From assembly GCF_002878395.1 (NCBI RefSeq), contig NC_061112.1, positions 42,288,407 through 42,352,406 on the forward strand: 64,000 bases of DNA, written 5' to 3'. The translations under genes were made by a program, and so were the position numbers. This document shows, one piece after another, positions 34,727-47,518 of the stretch. The notes below the pieces were generated by a model. It searched no databases and was not told the DNA's origin. It was given only the letters and a program-made list of their open reading frames with translations. Position 1 is the stretch's first letter, and each line of letters begins with the position of its first letter. This DNA comes from Capsicum annuum. Taxonomy: Eukaryota; Streptophyta; Magnoliopsida; Solanales; Solanaceae.

Positions 34727-36815
34727 TTCTTTTTATGGTAATTAACTGATTTTTATTAATCACCAAGTAAAAACAGAATACAGCTCCAATGAGTGCCTTA
34801 ACCATGCAGCTCATTCCTTTTTCCTACTTCTTCAAGTGCTATCAAAAAGAAATTCAAATCTACAAAAGGAGCTTATGTATGAAAAAAAATCTATTGTTAG
34901 TTCTCACTCTAGTACATAATTCAATTTCCACTTTTCGAATTAAGTCTGCATTTGTTGTAGTCTTTTTCTGAAATATCCGAGCATTTCTTTCGATTCATAT
35001 GATATACACCACTGCAGCTAGATTGGTTTTTAAGATCCTTCCTCTAGCATGCTTTCCAGTAAACTGCTGACTCACCTAATTTCATACTGCATCCCATTCC
35101 TTATAGTTGTTATTTCTCTTCTGCCATCTCAGTATAGCAAACCATATCTTGTTAGTGATACTGCATTCAAAAAATAAATGATTCCTACTTTCTTTGTGAT
35201 TCTGGCAGAACACACAGTCTTCTTCCACCTTTATACCCAATTTTACTAGCATGTCTTTAGTCCTTAGGCGTCTATGCAAATAGAGCCATAATATACTTCG
35301 GTTCTACGATGTTGTGACAATAGACTCTCCTCCATAGCACATCTGTTGAGGGCTCACGCAGCTGTTTATAAGCTTTAGCTATCTAGAACTTTTCATTTTT
35401 TATAAGCTCATGTATGTTGCCAAGTTGCTGCTAGCACTTCCTCATATTTATAATTTTCCTGATCATCTAAGAGGCCTGCTTAGGGATCATCATAGAGAAA
35501 ATATTTTGCCTCTTTATATAGTATTGATGAACCCATGTTATCCATAATTTTTCATTGTTCTGACTGAGAGCCCATAACAGTTTACATATTGCAGCAGTGT
35601 TTCATGTATACAAGTTTAGAAGGTTCAGACCTCCTGCACTTTTGGAAGGCAGACCTTATCCCATGACACTAGTGCTTTTTTAGTAATGTTGACTTCTCCT
35701 AACCATAAGTAGCTCCTGCAGCTAACTTTTATCAATTTGATCACTTTTTTTGTAGCAAGAATAGTTGAGACCAATAATATTGTACCCCAAATAGAATAGA
35801 TTTGATCAATTGTAGTCGAACAACATATGTAAGACTCTTAGCCATCCAACTAGTGATTCTGGCAGTGATTTTCTCCACAAGTGGTTTACATTGTTGGGCA
35901 GTAAGTCTTTTAGTAGATAATGGTACTCCTAAGTACTTTAATGGAAGCTCACCTTTTTCATAGCCAAGTGCTATTAGAATATCATTTTGAATGTTTGTCT
36001 TTACCCCACTAAAGTAGACCTGGCTCTTTGTCATATTTGCTTTTAGACCTGAAGCCTCAGAGAACATATCAAACTTTGCTTTCATCTTTAGTACAGATAG
36101 CACATCACCTCTAGTGAACATGAGGAGATCATCAGCAAAAAACAAATGGGTTATACTCAATTTTTTGTATCTTGGGTGATAGTTAAATTATTCTTCCTTC
36201 CTCAAACCAGCCATGCTTCTATTCAAATATTCCATGACTAATACAAATATATAGGGTGACAAGGGGTCCTCTTGTCTAAGACCTCTTTTATCTTGTATTG
36301 TATCAGTAAGTACACCATTAACAAGGAAGATGTAGCTTATAGTTTTGATGCAGGTCATAATCCAAGAAACCATCTGTGCAGGGAATCCCACTTCCTTAAG
36401 AATCTGATCTACAAAAATCCATTTTATTGTGTCATAATCCTTCTGCAGGTCCACTTTGATCATGCATCTAGGTGATATGTTATTCCTTGTATAGCCCTTT
36501 ACTAGTTCATGACTCAGAAGGATATTGTCTGATATTAATCTTCCTAGAATAAATACTGATTGATATTGACCCACAATCTTATCTAAAGCTCCTTGAATTC
36601 TTACTGAGATCACCTTAGAAATTATTTTATAGATAGTAGTGCAGTAAGCAATAGGTCTAAACTCTTTGATAGTCTCCGAAGTAACTGTTTTAGGTACCAG
36701 TATCACTACTGTGTTGTTGACAGCCTTGAGAAGTGTATGAGTGACAAAAAATTTCTGCACAGCATCCTGTACATCCTGATTTACTATCTCTCAGGCCTTC
36801 TTAAAAAAGTGAGCT
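34727..36815 (-). pseudogene. LINE A: 5'-truncated L1-type LINE, reverse transcriptase
   Basis: On the minus strand, sequence from about 36815 reads KKA, a stop, then EIVNQDVQDAVQKFF. An open block 36760-36188 follows with the reverse transcriptase fingers (VPKTVTSETIKEFRPIAYC) and RGLRQEDPLSPYIFVLVMEY. The next block (36160-35741) contains the catalytic box FFADDLLMF, intact, and ELPLKYLGVPLSTKRLTAQQ. A zinc-binding RVT segment (CVFCQNHKESRNHLFFEC) lies at 35220-35160. The 3' end is an A-rich stretch about 34740. The endonuclease and ORF1 are missing, as expected for 5' truncation during target-primed insertion. Stops break the frame. CAATATT at 34720-34726 and 36823-36829 may be remains of the target duplication, but this is weak. 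Confidence 0.85.
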
Positions 36816-36941
36816 TATATTACAATATTATAAATAAGAATTGAATAATCCAAATAAGGTACTTCTTCCACCCATATATTACTACTACTAAAGGAGTAAT
36901 TATCTAAATATATTTTATACCTAGCTTTTACAATAATTAAT

Positions 36942-38423
36942 CAAGTGAACGTGCTTTGCACGTGAGTGTTGTGTTGATAAATAAAATTATATATAAAGAA
37001 ATAAAATATTTAAAAATAGCAATAATGTTATATATATTTAAAAGATATAATTTGACACTTATAAGTATTTTATCTTAGTCAATAAAATTATATATATACA
37101 ATGAAAAATTTAATGAATTAAAATTTTTTGCTCACCAAAGAAAAGATGTAGAGAAAAATTAAGCTACATAGGAGCGTTTGTCGTACCTATACGTCATATT
37201 AAATTTAAACAAAAATATTATCAGTACTCTACAATCCATTTTAAGTCTAATACTAATATTCATGATATAAAATATAACAGAAAGTGAGAAAAAGGTTGAA
37301 AAATTAAGAGAGTGCAAATAACAAAATAATTTGTAAGAATATATTATTATCTATCGATCTTCTCCAACATCACTTCTCTACCTTGCTATAACTAATGGTC
37401 GTACATGGATAAATGTTTTACACTCTTCAATTACTCAAAATTAATATTATATATGTCTTTAATAGAAGAATGTACATAATTAAATGTAAATATTTACCTG
37501 ATACACTTACGACAACATTATGATACATATTGAAAGCGTTAACCTCAATTTCTTTGTGACTAATAAATTAATCTACATATGACTGACCCAAAAATTATTG
37601 TGAGAATAATTTCCTTCTAAATAATAAATGTAGATATCGATAGATCATCTAACTTTCGAAAATAATATATCGTATTTTAATTTAAATTGGTAGAAGTTAT
37701 ACCTCAATTATCCTTTTTTTTTTTAAGCTTTGAATTTGAATTAAAATTTTCATCCTTACCGCATTCTTTCGGGCGAGGTCGCAACCTATCAAACATTAAT
37801 TATAACAGAATCTCAAAAATTAAGGATAGAATCTCAATATACCATAAATCACACGTAAAAATCACATAGTTAGGCAACTAAAAAGCGTTTAAAAGCAACG
37901 AACAACCTAATAAAAGAAATTTAAAGTGCAACGAAAATACAAATAAAATAGAAAAGCAAAGAGACGAATACTTGAATGCTAACTTTAAAAGGAGAATTTA
38001 CTTAATTTATTTTCTATTTAAAGTAAAATTCTTGCCAAAATAACTTACCTATTTTTGTTAAATTATTGTTTAAAAAAGTCTTACAAATTCGGTCAAGAAG
38101 TTACTACTAAAGTACTAATTGGTTAGTATTTATATTTGTTTACGTAAAAGTTTTTTTTTTTTGTAAAATATTAATATATAGTTCCTCAAATATAAATTAA
38201 TCACTGAAAATTAATAGTAATTTTTACTATGTTTAAATAAGGAAAGATTTAATAACCAATTTTAGTAGGACACCTAAAATATTTAAAATAACAATTTAGT
38301 AAAATTGTAAATGACAGTTTTATCTATTGCTGAATCTTTTAGTGAAGGGTAAAAAGTTCAAATCACTTTTCTAAGGGTGCTCTCACTTTTAATATATTAT
38401 AGATATAGATTATAGATTATAGA
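36942..38423 (-). mobile_element. Helitron-like element
   Basis: On the minus strand the 5' side is TCTATATCTATAATATATTA and then AAAAGTGAGAGCACCC (about 38407-38370), the style of plant Helitron 5' ends. Near the other end a perfect hairpin ACGTGC-TTT-GCACGT (36949-36963) sits about ten bases from the end. The expected terminal CTRR is not clean (CTTGAT). There is no helicase, so it would be non-autonomous. The 1.5-kb interior is AT-rich and has no gene. Confidence 0.45.
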
Positions 38424-38449
38424 TTAATCATCCTCCCATAGTGTAATCA

Positions 38450-40260
38450 CACAAACACCACAGTATATTAAATACTTAATGTACTTTAACTCTGGGACAT
38501 CACATTGGTAGCTCGATTTTGCCTCATACTTTTCAAATTTAATATGATGACAAATAATTTTGTTTGTCAATCCAGCGGTAGATATTAGAATAGATATGAT
38601 AGGTTATATGTCCTACGAGGAAAATTATTTTTGAAGCTCTTATATTTTTCAGATGTGATTATTATGGTCTATAAGATCCTTCACTTTTAATTCGATATCC
38701 ATTTTGTTAGGATAAATAACTAAGCTTGAAGCCACTAGAGTTGGGTATCCACGGATCCGATCAAACCTTAATATATTCTCCTAAATCTATTATCCATCTA
38801 ATACCCTTATTTAGAAGATCTCTTTCCACAATAATATTTTTCCAAATTCAAGAAATGACAGAAGAACAAGTAGCTTTGAGGAAAGAAGTACGCTGAAAGT
38901 ATTTACTCTTAAGGATTCTAAAGAGGAGAGAATCTTCTTAAGTAAAAAGACGCCAAATTAGTTTAGTTAACAATGCTTGATTAAAGGATCCTAATTCTCT
39001 TAATCCTATACCCTTTTAGATATTGCTAAACAAAGAGTTTCTTATTTTTTTAAAGTGCCTTTTTATTCTCTCTTCGTCATACACCCACCAAAAAATTGAG
39101 AAGATGATTGTGATTTTCTTATACTTATTCAAAATTAAAAACATGATTAGTTCTAATAAGGAATAGCAGATAAAACAGATTTAAGCATCACATCTTTTTC
39201 TACTGGACTTAAGAAATTATTCTTCCAACCCTTTTATCGTAGTCTTTATACTATCTTTGATAAAGTCTAGCATTTTTTCTTTGATCGATCGATTACTGCA
39301 GGTAATCGAAGATAATTTCCTAAATCATTCCTATGAAGTTGTCCTAACTCCACAATGATTTCATCCTTATCAAGATTAGTAGTACTTTTATTAAAAAAAA
39401 TTGTGGCCTTTTCAAAGTTTATTTTTTGACCTGAACACTCCTCGTAGACTCTTAAAATTTTAGAGATTTTTGCAGCATTTCGGATATTAGCATTATAAAA
39501 TATGAAAGAGTCATAAACCAAAATAGATAATTAATAATAGGTCCATCTCTAACTAAGCTTAAGTCTTGTATCTCCTCACATGATTTTGCTTTATTTAGAA
39601 GTCTCGAAAGACCTTCAGCGCATAACAAGAATAGATATGGTGCAAGAGGATCTCTTTGCCTTAGTCCTCTAGTAGCTTTGACTTCTCCCTCTGTATTTCC
39701 ACTAATATTAAATTTATAAGTTGTAGTAGTGATGCATTCTATAATCCAATTAACAAGAATTTAGTGAAAGCTCATCTTAAGAAGTAACTTATGGATATAA
39801 ATCTACTCTACTTGTTCATAAGCTTTGGCCATATCTAATTTAAGAGTCATATATTTTTGCTTTCCCCGTCTTTTATTTTTAAGAAGATAAATGAATTCAT
39901 GTGCTGGTACGACGTTATCCACAATTTACCTTTTTTCAATAAAAGCAGTCTAATTAAGAAATATACTATTGTGGAGATAAGCCTTGAGCCGCTTGACTGT
40001 AATTTTGGCAATATTTGTATACATCGTAGAGCATAAGCTTATAGGTATGAATTGACTAATATAGCTAAGATTTTTTACTTTAGGAATCAACGTTATAAGA
40101 GTCTGGTTCCAGAAAAGTGAAAATATCTTAAGTGAAAGAAACTTTTCACTACTTCACAAATATCGCTAGAAAGATTATTCAATATTTTTGAAAGAAGAAA
40201 GGTGCTATACCATCTAGTCATCTACGTCCGGAGATTTTAAAGGTTGCATGTCGAAATTAA
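38450..40260 (-). pseudogene. LINE B reverse transcriptase
   Basis: Near 40110 the minus strand reads NQTLITLIPKVKNLSYI, and near 39890 KYMTLKLDMAKAYEQVE. RGLRQRDPLAPYLFLLCAEG lies at about 39670-39610. The catalytic FADD box reads LVYD at about 39520, so its first aspartate codon has become tyrosine. The downstream thumb region (YEECSGQKINFEKATIFFN) is open at 39521-39267. The C-terminal region with SFNQALLTKLIW (near 38970) and DPWIP (near 38760) continues to about 38450. Multiple stops and frameshifts. Confidence 0.75.
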
Positions 40261-40449
40261 CCTTTTTTTAATTTCATCATTAGTGACTTCTATGATTAGC
40301 ATATTATTATGAAGTTATCCATTAAACGAATAATTAAGATTAAAATTTATAGCATTATTCTTAAGTTAATCAATTCTATTCTTAATTTCCTCAATTTTTT
40401 TCTTAGAGTTTTTCTTCCCTTCTCGAAGCCAAGTTAGAAATGATTTTTT

Positions 40450-41320
40450 TACAGTTTTTTATCTTGAAGTTCACCCTTGATTGTTCACCCTCCCAAAAAT
40501 TTATTTGAAGTCCAAGTAACATTCGTATTTACTTCTTCCTTTTCACTCCAACATTTATAAAAATAAAACCTTTTTTTTTTCAAAAGCTAGGTTCATACTC
40601 ATTAGCAAAGCACTATGGTCAAAGGTCTCTGTTTCTAAGTGAGTGATGTTAGCGAGGCTAAAATCTAGTCTCCCACAAAGCTCATAGCTCTATCCAGTAA
40701 CTCTTGAATAATTCTATTATTTTCTTTAAAATAATACCAAGTCTAAGATTTTTCGTTGAAGCCTAAATCTATTGTTCTTATATCCCATAGAAAGTCTTTA
40801 CAATTATTAAATGACAAAGTTTCTCTAATTCTACTCCAGACTTATTAGGGTATTAATAATGTCATTAAAATCTTCTGCTATAATCCACATTGAACCCCAG
40901 CTATTAGACTTTCAATTAAGTTCTGGCAATTGAGTTTTATGAATTGTTTTATCGGTACTTGAATAAATAATATATACCAATATTTACATTCAGAAACCAA
41001 CTCATGTACATATGTTTCAATATAAAATCGAGTTGAATGAGATTGACTTACCCGAATATCATTATTCCTGAATTGGCATAGACCTCCAGCTAATCTCATT
41101 GGATCCAAAATAATAATAATCGCCATATTAAATTTCCTTTAAACTCTTACTAGCATTCTTTCTTGATTTTTCATTTCACTCAAGAAAATCATGCTTGGGA
41201 GGGGAGATGTAATGTCTGCTTCAGAAAGAGAACTATAAAGTCCCCCTTCCATGCCTCGGCAATTCCACACTAATGTCTTTATTTTGAAGAGGAAATTCGT
41301 TCAGGGCTGACCTCCTAATC
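40450..41320 (-). pseudogene. LINE B apurinic-type endonuclease
   Basis: On the minus strand KTLVWNCRGMEGG at about 41283-41245 is the start motif of plant LINE endonucleases, which nick the target DNA. PSMIFLSEMKNQERM follows (about 41200), where the E of SE(T/M)K is the metal-binding residue. Then GGLCQFRNNDIRV near 41080. Stops and frame changes mark it as inactive. Confidence 0.7.
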
Positions 41321-42059
41321 CACCACATTTTTCTAGATTTTTCCTTTTATGTTGTTAGTCTGAATCTTTTCTCCTCTTTATTTTTCTCCCAAATTTTGAG
41401 TGCATACATTAGTAACCAAAACGTTAACCAAGTTATCACCTAAACCAATTAACTCTAAATATTGTTTATCACCTTCCAAGTTATTATTTCTAGCCACATG
41501 TTTCCAGTTTTTTCTATTTTCATCTTTTATTTTTTAGGCATTAATCTGTTTAGCACTATTTCTTGTCGGGATTTGTGTAATGATACTCCAGGTTATTTCA
41601 TTAATTTATGTATATTTCTGATAGTTTGAGCCTTTCCACAGCGTCTACAAGTCAATTATGACTTGCAGAAACTATCGATTTGATTATCGGACAATTTATT
41701 TAGATTTTAGACTCATTTCCTTATTTTGGAGCTTTTGTTGTTTAGGATTTAGTCTTGAACCAAAACTCCTAGTATATGACCTTGGATAAGAATTATGGCA
41801 ATTCATCAGCTCTGGAACATTGATTTTAGGCTAAGGGGACCGTTGGTTAAGGTCTCAAGACTTTCAAGCACATTTTGGGGCATTGGATGGATTACAAGAA
41901 TAATGAATCTATAGGTGTGAGCCCCACACTTAGTTAAAATGATGATGAAAGTTTTGATAGTTTCATTGAGTCTGAAATATCGAATTTAGTATGGTAGCAT
42001 ATTTTATTTATGGGTACGAGATTTCAAACGAATTTTGAACACTCGGTCGAAGTCTATTC

Positions 42060-42320
42060 CGTACTTAGCAAAATCTGGTGCATCAGTTTACTAGTGTAAC
42101 CACTTAAGCAATAGTATGATTGCTGATGTGGCCATCGCCTATGCGACTAATTGGCGCTTAAGCGACACTGGCCATCTGGATAGTGTTCGCATACGCAATA
42201 CTTTGTCCACTTAAGTGGGCATTGCGTAAGTGATATAGGGTTCGCGTAAGCAATACCTAGCCCCACTGATAGATTGCGCAAGAACGACGTCGCATAAGTG
42301 ATAGAGTTGTCGCTTAAGCG
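42060..42320. repeat. Variable GC-rich block with TTAAGCGAC motifs in solo LTR
   Basis: GCGCTTAAGCGACACTGG, GCGTAAGTGATATAGGG, GCGTAAGCAATACC and GTCGCTTAAGCGACACCC recur over 260 bp. TCGCTTAAGCGA is self-complementary. A related TTAAGC-containing stretch is present at about 9700-9735 in the gypsy A LTR. Confidence 0.6.
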
Positions 42321-43396
42321 ACACCCAGTAGCTTAAAATACCCTTTTTTTCACTCGATTTTTCATCATTTCTTCCACCATTTTTACACCAAAATGAGCGC
42401 TCAAAGAGAGTAAAAAGTGGGGAATCATCCATATAAGTTGAGGTAAGCTAGCCTAACTCTTTTTGGTCATTTCTCGTCAGTTTTTTCTTCGTTTTCATCC
42501 TAATTCATGGTAAAATTCTTAGAAATTAGGGCTTTAATTCCTAAACTTTAAGGGTTGATTTGAGATCCGATTTGTGCTCCATTTGTGCATACATTCCTTG
42601 TCCTTCGAGGGACCTCGTGACGGTTTTAATTTTAAATTCTATTTGTGGGCCCCACGGTCTTATTCTTGACTCAAAATTTGATTCGATCATTAATATATAA
42701 ATATGGATATCATTTTACTTATAATGGCGTATAAATTATGATTTTGATATTGTGGCGGTATTTTGGGATTGTGGAGTGAAGATAGATAATTTGTGGACGA
42801 TTCCAGGATTTGCAATTTGGTATCGAGGTAGGTTTCTGGCTACTATTTTTCATGAGATGTTACATTATATATGTTGTAAATTAGATAGGGATGTTAGGAT
42901 GTGATATTGGGCCCAAGAACGGGTATATAATATTGGTTAAATTTCGGGAAGTGATTTACCCTTGTAAATGATGTGTTCAGAATTTTTAGACGTTTTGATA
43001 CTTATAATTGCATTGTTTGGATACTGGTGATGGAATGCATAGACTTTGTACATTCGTGATCACTACAACGGTAAATGGTATGATTCCAATTAAAATATAA
43101 TTTTTACTACTCTTTTCCTGAATAGAGGTTTATTTCCACTTTTCACTTTTAAAATATATTTCTCCATTATGGGAATCGTACTATATTAAGGAATAACCTA
43201 TGTGCATTGATATTGAAAATAATGTTTTAAGAATTTGGCCAAGATAGATTCTGGTCTACGATTTTACTACTATTTACCACTTTCAAGAGAGATTTCGATC
43301 CTTTTTACATTTCTATAATAATTTAGTCCTAGAGTTCACCCTAGGCAATGGTTTATGGACTTACACTTTCTTAGCCACGGTTTTAGCCGTGCACTT

Positions 43397-43425
43397 ATAT
43401 ATATATATATATACACACACACATG
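43397..43425. repeat. AT/AC microsatellite
   Basis: (AT)n passes directly into (AC)n inside the solo LTR. Confidence 0.9.
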
Positions 43426-44170
43426 TATTATTGGTACTGGACTTGATTATAATATTGATGATATGAGTGTTGTACGGTGATTGATGATGATACTGATGAT
43501 GTGGTTTATGAAAGGCTTGGTTAGGTATTGGTTGTTCGAACTAGCCGATTACTCGTAGTGTTATTGTTATTTTATTATTATGGCTAGTTCATGATATATT
43601 GATTATTGATTCGGTACTGAGATTTGAGGCATGATTCTGATTTCTTTCTTTACGGTTGCTTCATTATGGATAACTATCTCATGTTTAGATGTTTGGGTTA
43701 GAGATATTGATTATGTTAGTATTAGTTTCTACTTTGATTAGGGGTCTTTATCATGTTGGTAATACTACTCTAGGTTGTACTTGAGTGAGTCTTGTCATAT
43801 ATGTGTATCTACCTATAGTGGTTATGGTATTATTGTATATCCCTTCCTTCTTTTACTTATTCATGTTGTATATTCATTCCCTATCCACGTGTTTGGTACT
43901 CATACTACACTTCTGTAACCTGCAGATCATAGTACGAGTTCTCAAGATTATTGTGTACGTCGTGAGGAGCAGCTGTAGTTCAGAGACGTAGGGTGAGCTC
44001 CTGAAGTTTGGAGTATTACTATTCTCCCTCTTATGTACCAGACTAGTCTCTATATAGTAATCAGACATAGATTGTATCAGTATGTCTTCTTTGTACTTTA
44101 TTTTGTAACCTTATAATGTTAGAAGCTCTTATACTGATTATACTAGGTTTTGAGAAATCGGATCGTGATA

Positions 44171-44231
44171 ATTTGATAATTAGCTTATTTATCCAATACT
44201 AATGAGGTGGTAGCCTTAAGATTTTTTCAAG
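44171..44231 (-). pseudogene. LINE B ORF1 fragment (third piece)
   Basis: A 61-bp island between the solo LTR and the MITE. Minus-strand translation gives LEKILRLPPH then a stop. It joins in direction with QIPTRNSAKQINA just below 41575. It is too short to prove alone; position and orientation support it. Confidence 0.4.
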
Positions 44232-45035
44232 ATTAAGAGCCAGTTTAGATTGCTGTTACAAAACTGTTTATTTGAGAAGCATTTTTATAAAATAAATTTT
44301 TAGAAAAGTGCTTTTGAAAAACAGTAATTTGTGTTTAGTAAATTCGTTTGAAAAGTGTTTTTGATAAATAAGTTGTGTTTGGACAATCTTTTTCAAGAAG
44401 TGTTTTTTTGATGCAAATGACTAAAAAGGACATGTATTAATAGACTTTTGCTACTAAAATCAATTTAAAGAAAAATTTATTTTAAATATCTATTATAATA
44501 TTTTTAACTAAAATTTTATTTTGATTTAATTAAAAAGTACGTACTCTAAAATTTTTAATTAACATTTTTATTTATTAAAAAATATTAAATAATAATATAT
44601 TACTTAAATAATTTAAATATTATTTAAAAACATCAAATAAAATAAATATATAAATTATTTCATAAATTAAATCACTACATATGAAAAAAAAATTATTTCA
44701 TAAAGAATTATGAGATAAATATAAAGTATAAAATTTTAAAATTAAACTTTAATCAAACTTATAAGAAATGTTAATTAATTAATAAGGGATGTGTATATAT
44801 ATGTGTGTGTGTGTGAGTGAGTGTTAGGGATACTTTTGTATGAAAAAATAATTTTTTGCTCCTGTTTCTACTTTTTTTGAAAAGCAGAAATTTTCTACTT
44901 CTTCCGATAAGTACAAAAATTGTTTCTGCTCTTTAAAAGCACTTTTACAAATTTGTCTAATAACCTTATTTTGTAAAACATTATTTTTTTCTCAAAATAA
45001 GAAAAAAATAAGTAATCTCAAACAGTCACTAAAAC
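44232..45035. mobile_element. MITE-like element in LINE B ORF1
   Basis: The left end AGCCAGTTTAGATTGCTGTT and the reversed right end AGTGACTGTTTGAGATTACT form an imperfect terminal inverted repeat. The interior is very AT-rich with a (TA)n(TG)n tract at about 44794-44815 and no open frame. It separates two stretches of LINE B ORF1. No clear target-site duplication was found, so the limits are approximate. Confidence 0.5.
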
Positions 45036-45525
45036 ATACATGCTGATTTGTAGTGCTACTGATACCTTATGTTGTAGCATATTTTGGATAGCTTCAGTTT
45101 GTTTGGTTTGTGGACAGGCCACGTCCTTTTGTTTGTTGAAGTAGCATTCAAGAACGTCGTGATCGAAAGTATCACCCAATTTCATCTTCGCCAACCAGTA
45201 ATATTCCCTTGCTTTCCTACCTCTTGGCATATCCGCAAAGACAGGTTCATCTTCCTTACCAGACTATAGTAATTTTTAGATGCCGACCCAATCTCTGCAA
45301 TAGTCTTGTCTATTTGCATAATATCCCTATTCTGCTTCAGGTTGTAGTTTATTTCTTTCTGTCGTCCATCGACATGACATCCATTGGCTTCATCAAATTG
45401 CTTATTAGCATTCTCAATTAATAAATTTTTTCCCTTGTTCATTATATTGCTATTCTTTAGTTCCATAGAATTTTCTTCCTCCGCAAGAATTTCTTTCTTT
45501 GATTTGTTAAAGAATTCAGGTGTCG
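45036..45525 (-). pseudogene. LINE B ORF1 fragment (second piece)
   Basis: The minus strand is open from 45466 to 45182 (MELKNSNIMNKGKNLLIENA and on), with upstream EFFNKSKKEILAEEENS in the same frame. From 45230 to 45036 a second frame reads FDHDVLECYFNKQKD. No domain is visible. The placement between the CCHC part and the endonuclease suggests the low-complexity C-terminal part of ORF1. Confidence 0.5.
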
Positions 45526-47518
45526 TAGGGTGGCAAACGGACGGATTGAATTGAATTTGGACGGGTTAAATATGGATCAAGTAAAAATGGATTGAATTGT
45601 AATCCGCCATATAAATATAGATAAATATGGATTTGGTCAAATATGAATTGGATAAAAATGGTTTCAACGCACTTTAACTCCTAAGTCAAAAACATAAAAC
45701 TTCCATATCATATCAACTTAACTTTTTTCCATTTCTTCTTTTTCAGTTTTTTCTTTTTACTTTTTTTTGTCTCTCTTCTATATGTAGCCTCTAATTTAAA
45801 TTTTTATTTTCATTTTTTTGACATTTTTTTTCTCTTTTCTATCTCTACTCTCTGCTCTTTGTTTCTTTTTTTTTTCTTTTTTTTCTTTATCTTTTTAGTC
45901 TACTTTTTTGCTTTTTTTTTATTTTTTTGTTTTTACTTCTTTCTCATTTTTTCTTTTTTGGTTATATTTTATGTTTTATATTTTTTTATTTTTGAAAAAC
46001 ATGGTTAAATCGAGTACAAATTATGAATGATGACTACAATATCGTAACCACTCAGTATATTTGTTTTCATCATCATCTTTTTTCTTTTTCCTTTTCTCCT
46101 TTTTCAATATTTTTTATTTTTTATTTTTTTTGTATTTTTTTTCTTCAATTCTTTCTTTACATTTTTTTCTCTATTCTATCTCTAACTTCTACCTCTCTTT
46201 CTACTTTTTTTTTTCTATTTTTGGTTTTTTTTTTTTTATGATAACGAAAATATCATAAGCGCATATTGATTTATATTCACCCAACATTTATAATTTGAGG
46301 ACTATGTGGATCCTCAGTCATATATATTTTAGTCTCAAGAAAATATAATTAATTTATATACTTTTTTTTTTGTTTTTCATCCGGTGTTCGGTGCCTGCAT
46401 TGGATCCCCGACTAATCCGGATCGGGCGTTGCAGGGCCCATTAAGGTGGCAGCGCTCCCAACAGAATTCTCTCCATAACCAGGGTCATACCCTCGACCTC
46501 TGGTTAAGGGTGGAGCAGCCTCATCCGCTGCACTACAGCTCATGTTGATTTTAATTCATATATTTATTTGTATATAAATACAAATGATAAATTGCATATA
46601 TTGACAACTAAACTATTCACATACAAATAATAAATTTATTTAAAATATATAGTATGATACAAATAAATTTAAAGTAAAAAAATATAAAATGCAATGACAA
46701 AAAAAAGATGAGGAAAAAAATATAAAAAAAATAAAAAAATGACAAAAATGACAAACCAAGAATGAAAAAGGGGAAAACGAAAATGCAAAAAAAAAAAAGA
46801 ATGCAAAGAAATAAAATTGAAAAAGAAAAAAATGCTGAAAAGGAAGAAAGAAAAAAGTGTAAGAAACGAGTAAAAAATAAGTGGAAAAAATGAAAAAGAA
46901 AAAAAAGTAAATTAAAGGAAAAAAGAAAGAAAAAAATTGTAAATTAAAGGAAAAAAAGAAAAGAAAGAGAAATAAAAGATAGATAATAATAATAATAATA
47001 CAGGAGTGAGACTACAGATTATATTTAATTGATAAGAGATGTTATGAATTATATAGACTAAATGGGATAATTAAAAACTTATATTTATTAACTCATGTAG
47101 GTCTCAAGTGAATACGAATGATGAAATAAGAATGAAAAAGGGGAAAGTAAAAAAAAAAAGAATACAAAGAAAAAAGAAATAAAATTTAAAAAAATAAATG
47201 AAAAAATGAGAAAGAAAAAAAATTATAAGGAATGAGTAAAAAAATAAAAAAGAAATGAAAAAGAAAAAGTAAATTAAAGGAAAAAAGAAAGAAAAAGAAA
47301 AGAAACTAGAAAAGAAAAAAACTGAAACTTTAAGCATAAGTGGGTGATCTCTGCGTTTAAATTGGTACCCATATTTTACCTATTTTGTCCATATTTGTAT
47401 GAGCTTTTAAAATGAGTTGAAATTCATATTTACCCATTTGAAATATGAGTGATCCAATTCACAAAATATGAGTTAAATGGATTCTTTTTACAAATATGAG
47501 CTGAAATTACCACCCCTA
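45526..47518. mobile_element. Foldback hAT-like element with poly-pyrimidine and poly-purine arms
   Basis: It starts TAGGGTGGCAAACGG and ends AATTACCACCCCTA, a TAGGG(N)TGG terminus like the two MITEs at 32.9-34.3 kb. The left arm (45720-46250) is T-rich and the right arm (46670-47330) is A-rich; each holds two similar blocks, so the strands could fold into a long hairpin. GTGTCG (45520-45525) and GTGTGG (47519-47524) flank it, a weak target-duplication candidate. Frames here encode only Phe- or Lys-rich simple sequence. A SINE sits in the loop. Confidence 0.55.
46361..46550 (-). mobile_element. tRNA-derived SINE with 12-bp target-site duplication
   Basis: On the minus strand it reads GCTGTAGTGCAGCGGATGAG near the 5' end (A-box-like), GGTCGAGGGTATGACC about 45 bases later (B-box-like, degenerate), and ends in an A tract. 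TTAATTTATATA (46349-46360) and TTAATTCATATA (46551-46562) flank it with one mismatch. It is 190 bp long. The internal RNA polymerase III promoter boxes and A tail are the SINE hallmarks. Family not named. Confidence 0.7.

Larger units (their letters stand above)
41576..44170 (+). mobile_element. Solo LTR of a Ty3/gypsy element (plus) with ATTTG duplication
   Basis: It starts TGTAATGATACTCC and ends GGATCGTGATA, where the final TA is a likely mutated CA. ATTTG occurs exactly at 41571-41575 and 44171-44175. Length is 2595 bp, with no coding domain. A GC-richer segment at about 42060-42320 repeats a CGCTTAAGCGAC-like motif. An (AT)n(AC)n microsatellite sits at 43397-43425. It interrupts ORF1 of LINE B. 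Confidence 0.85.

Noticed and set aside
46480..46550. Possible tRNA gene
   Set aside because: The A-box- and B-box-like sequences belong to a SINE with an A tail and target-site duplication; no cloverleaf was visible.
46023..47337. Phe-rich and Ser/Phe-rich open frames resembling membrane proteins
   Set aside because: Translation of T-rich or A-rich arms of a foldback element.
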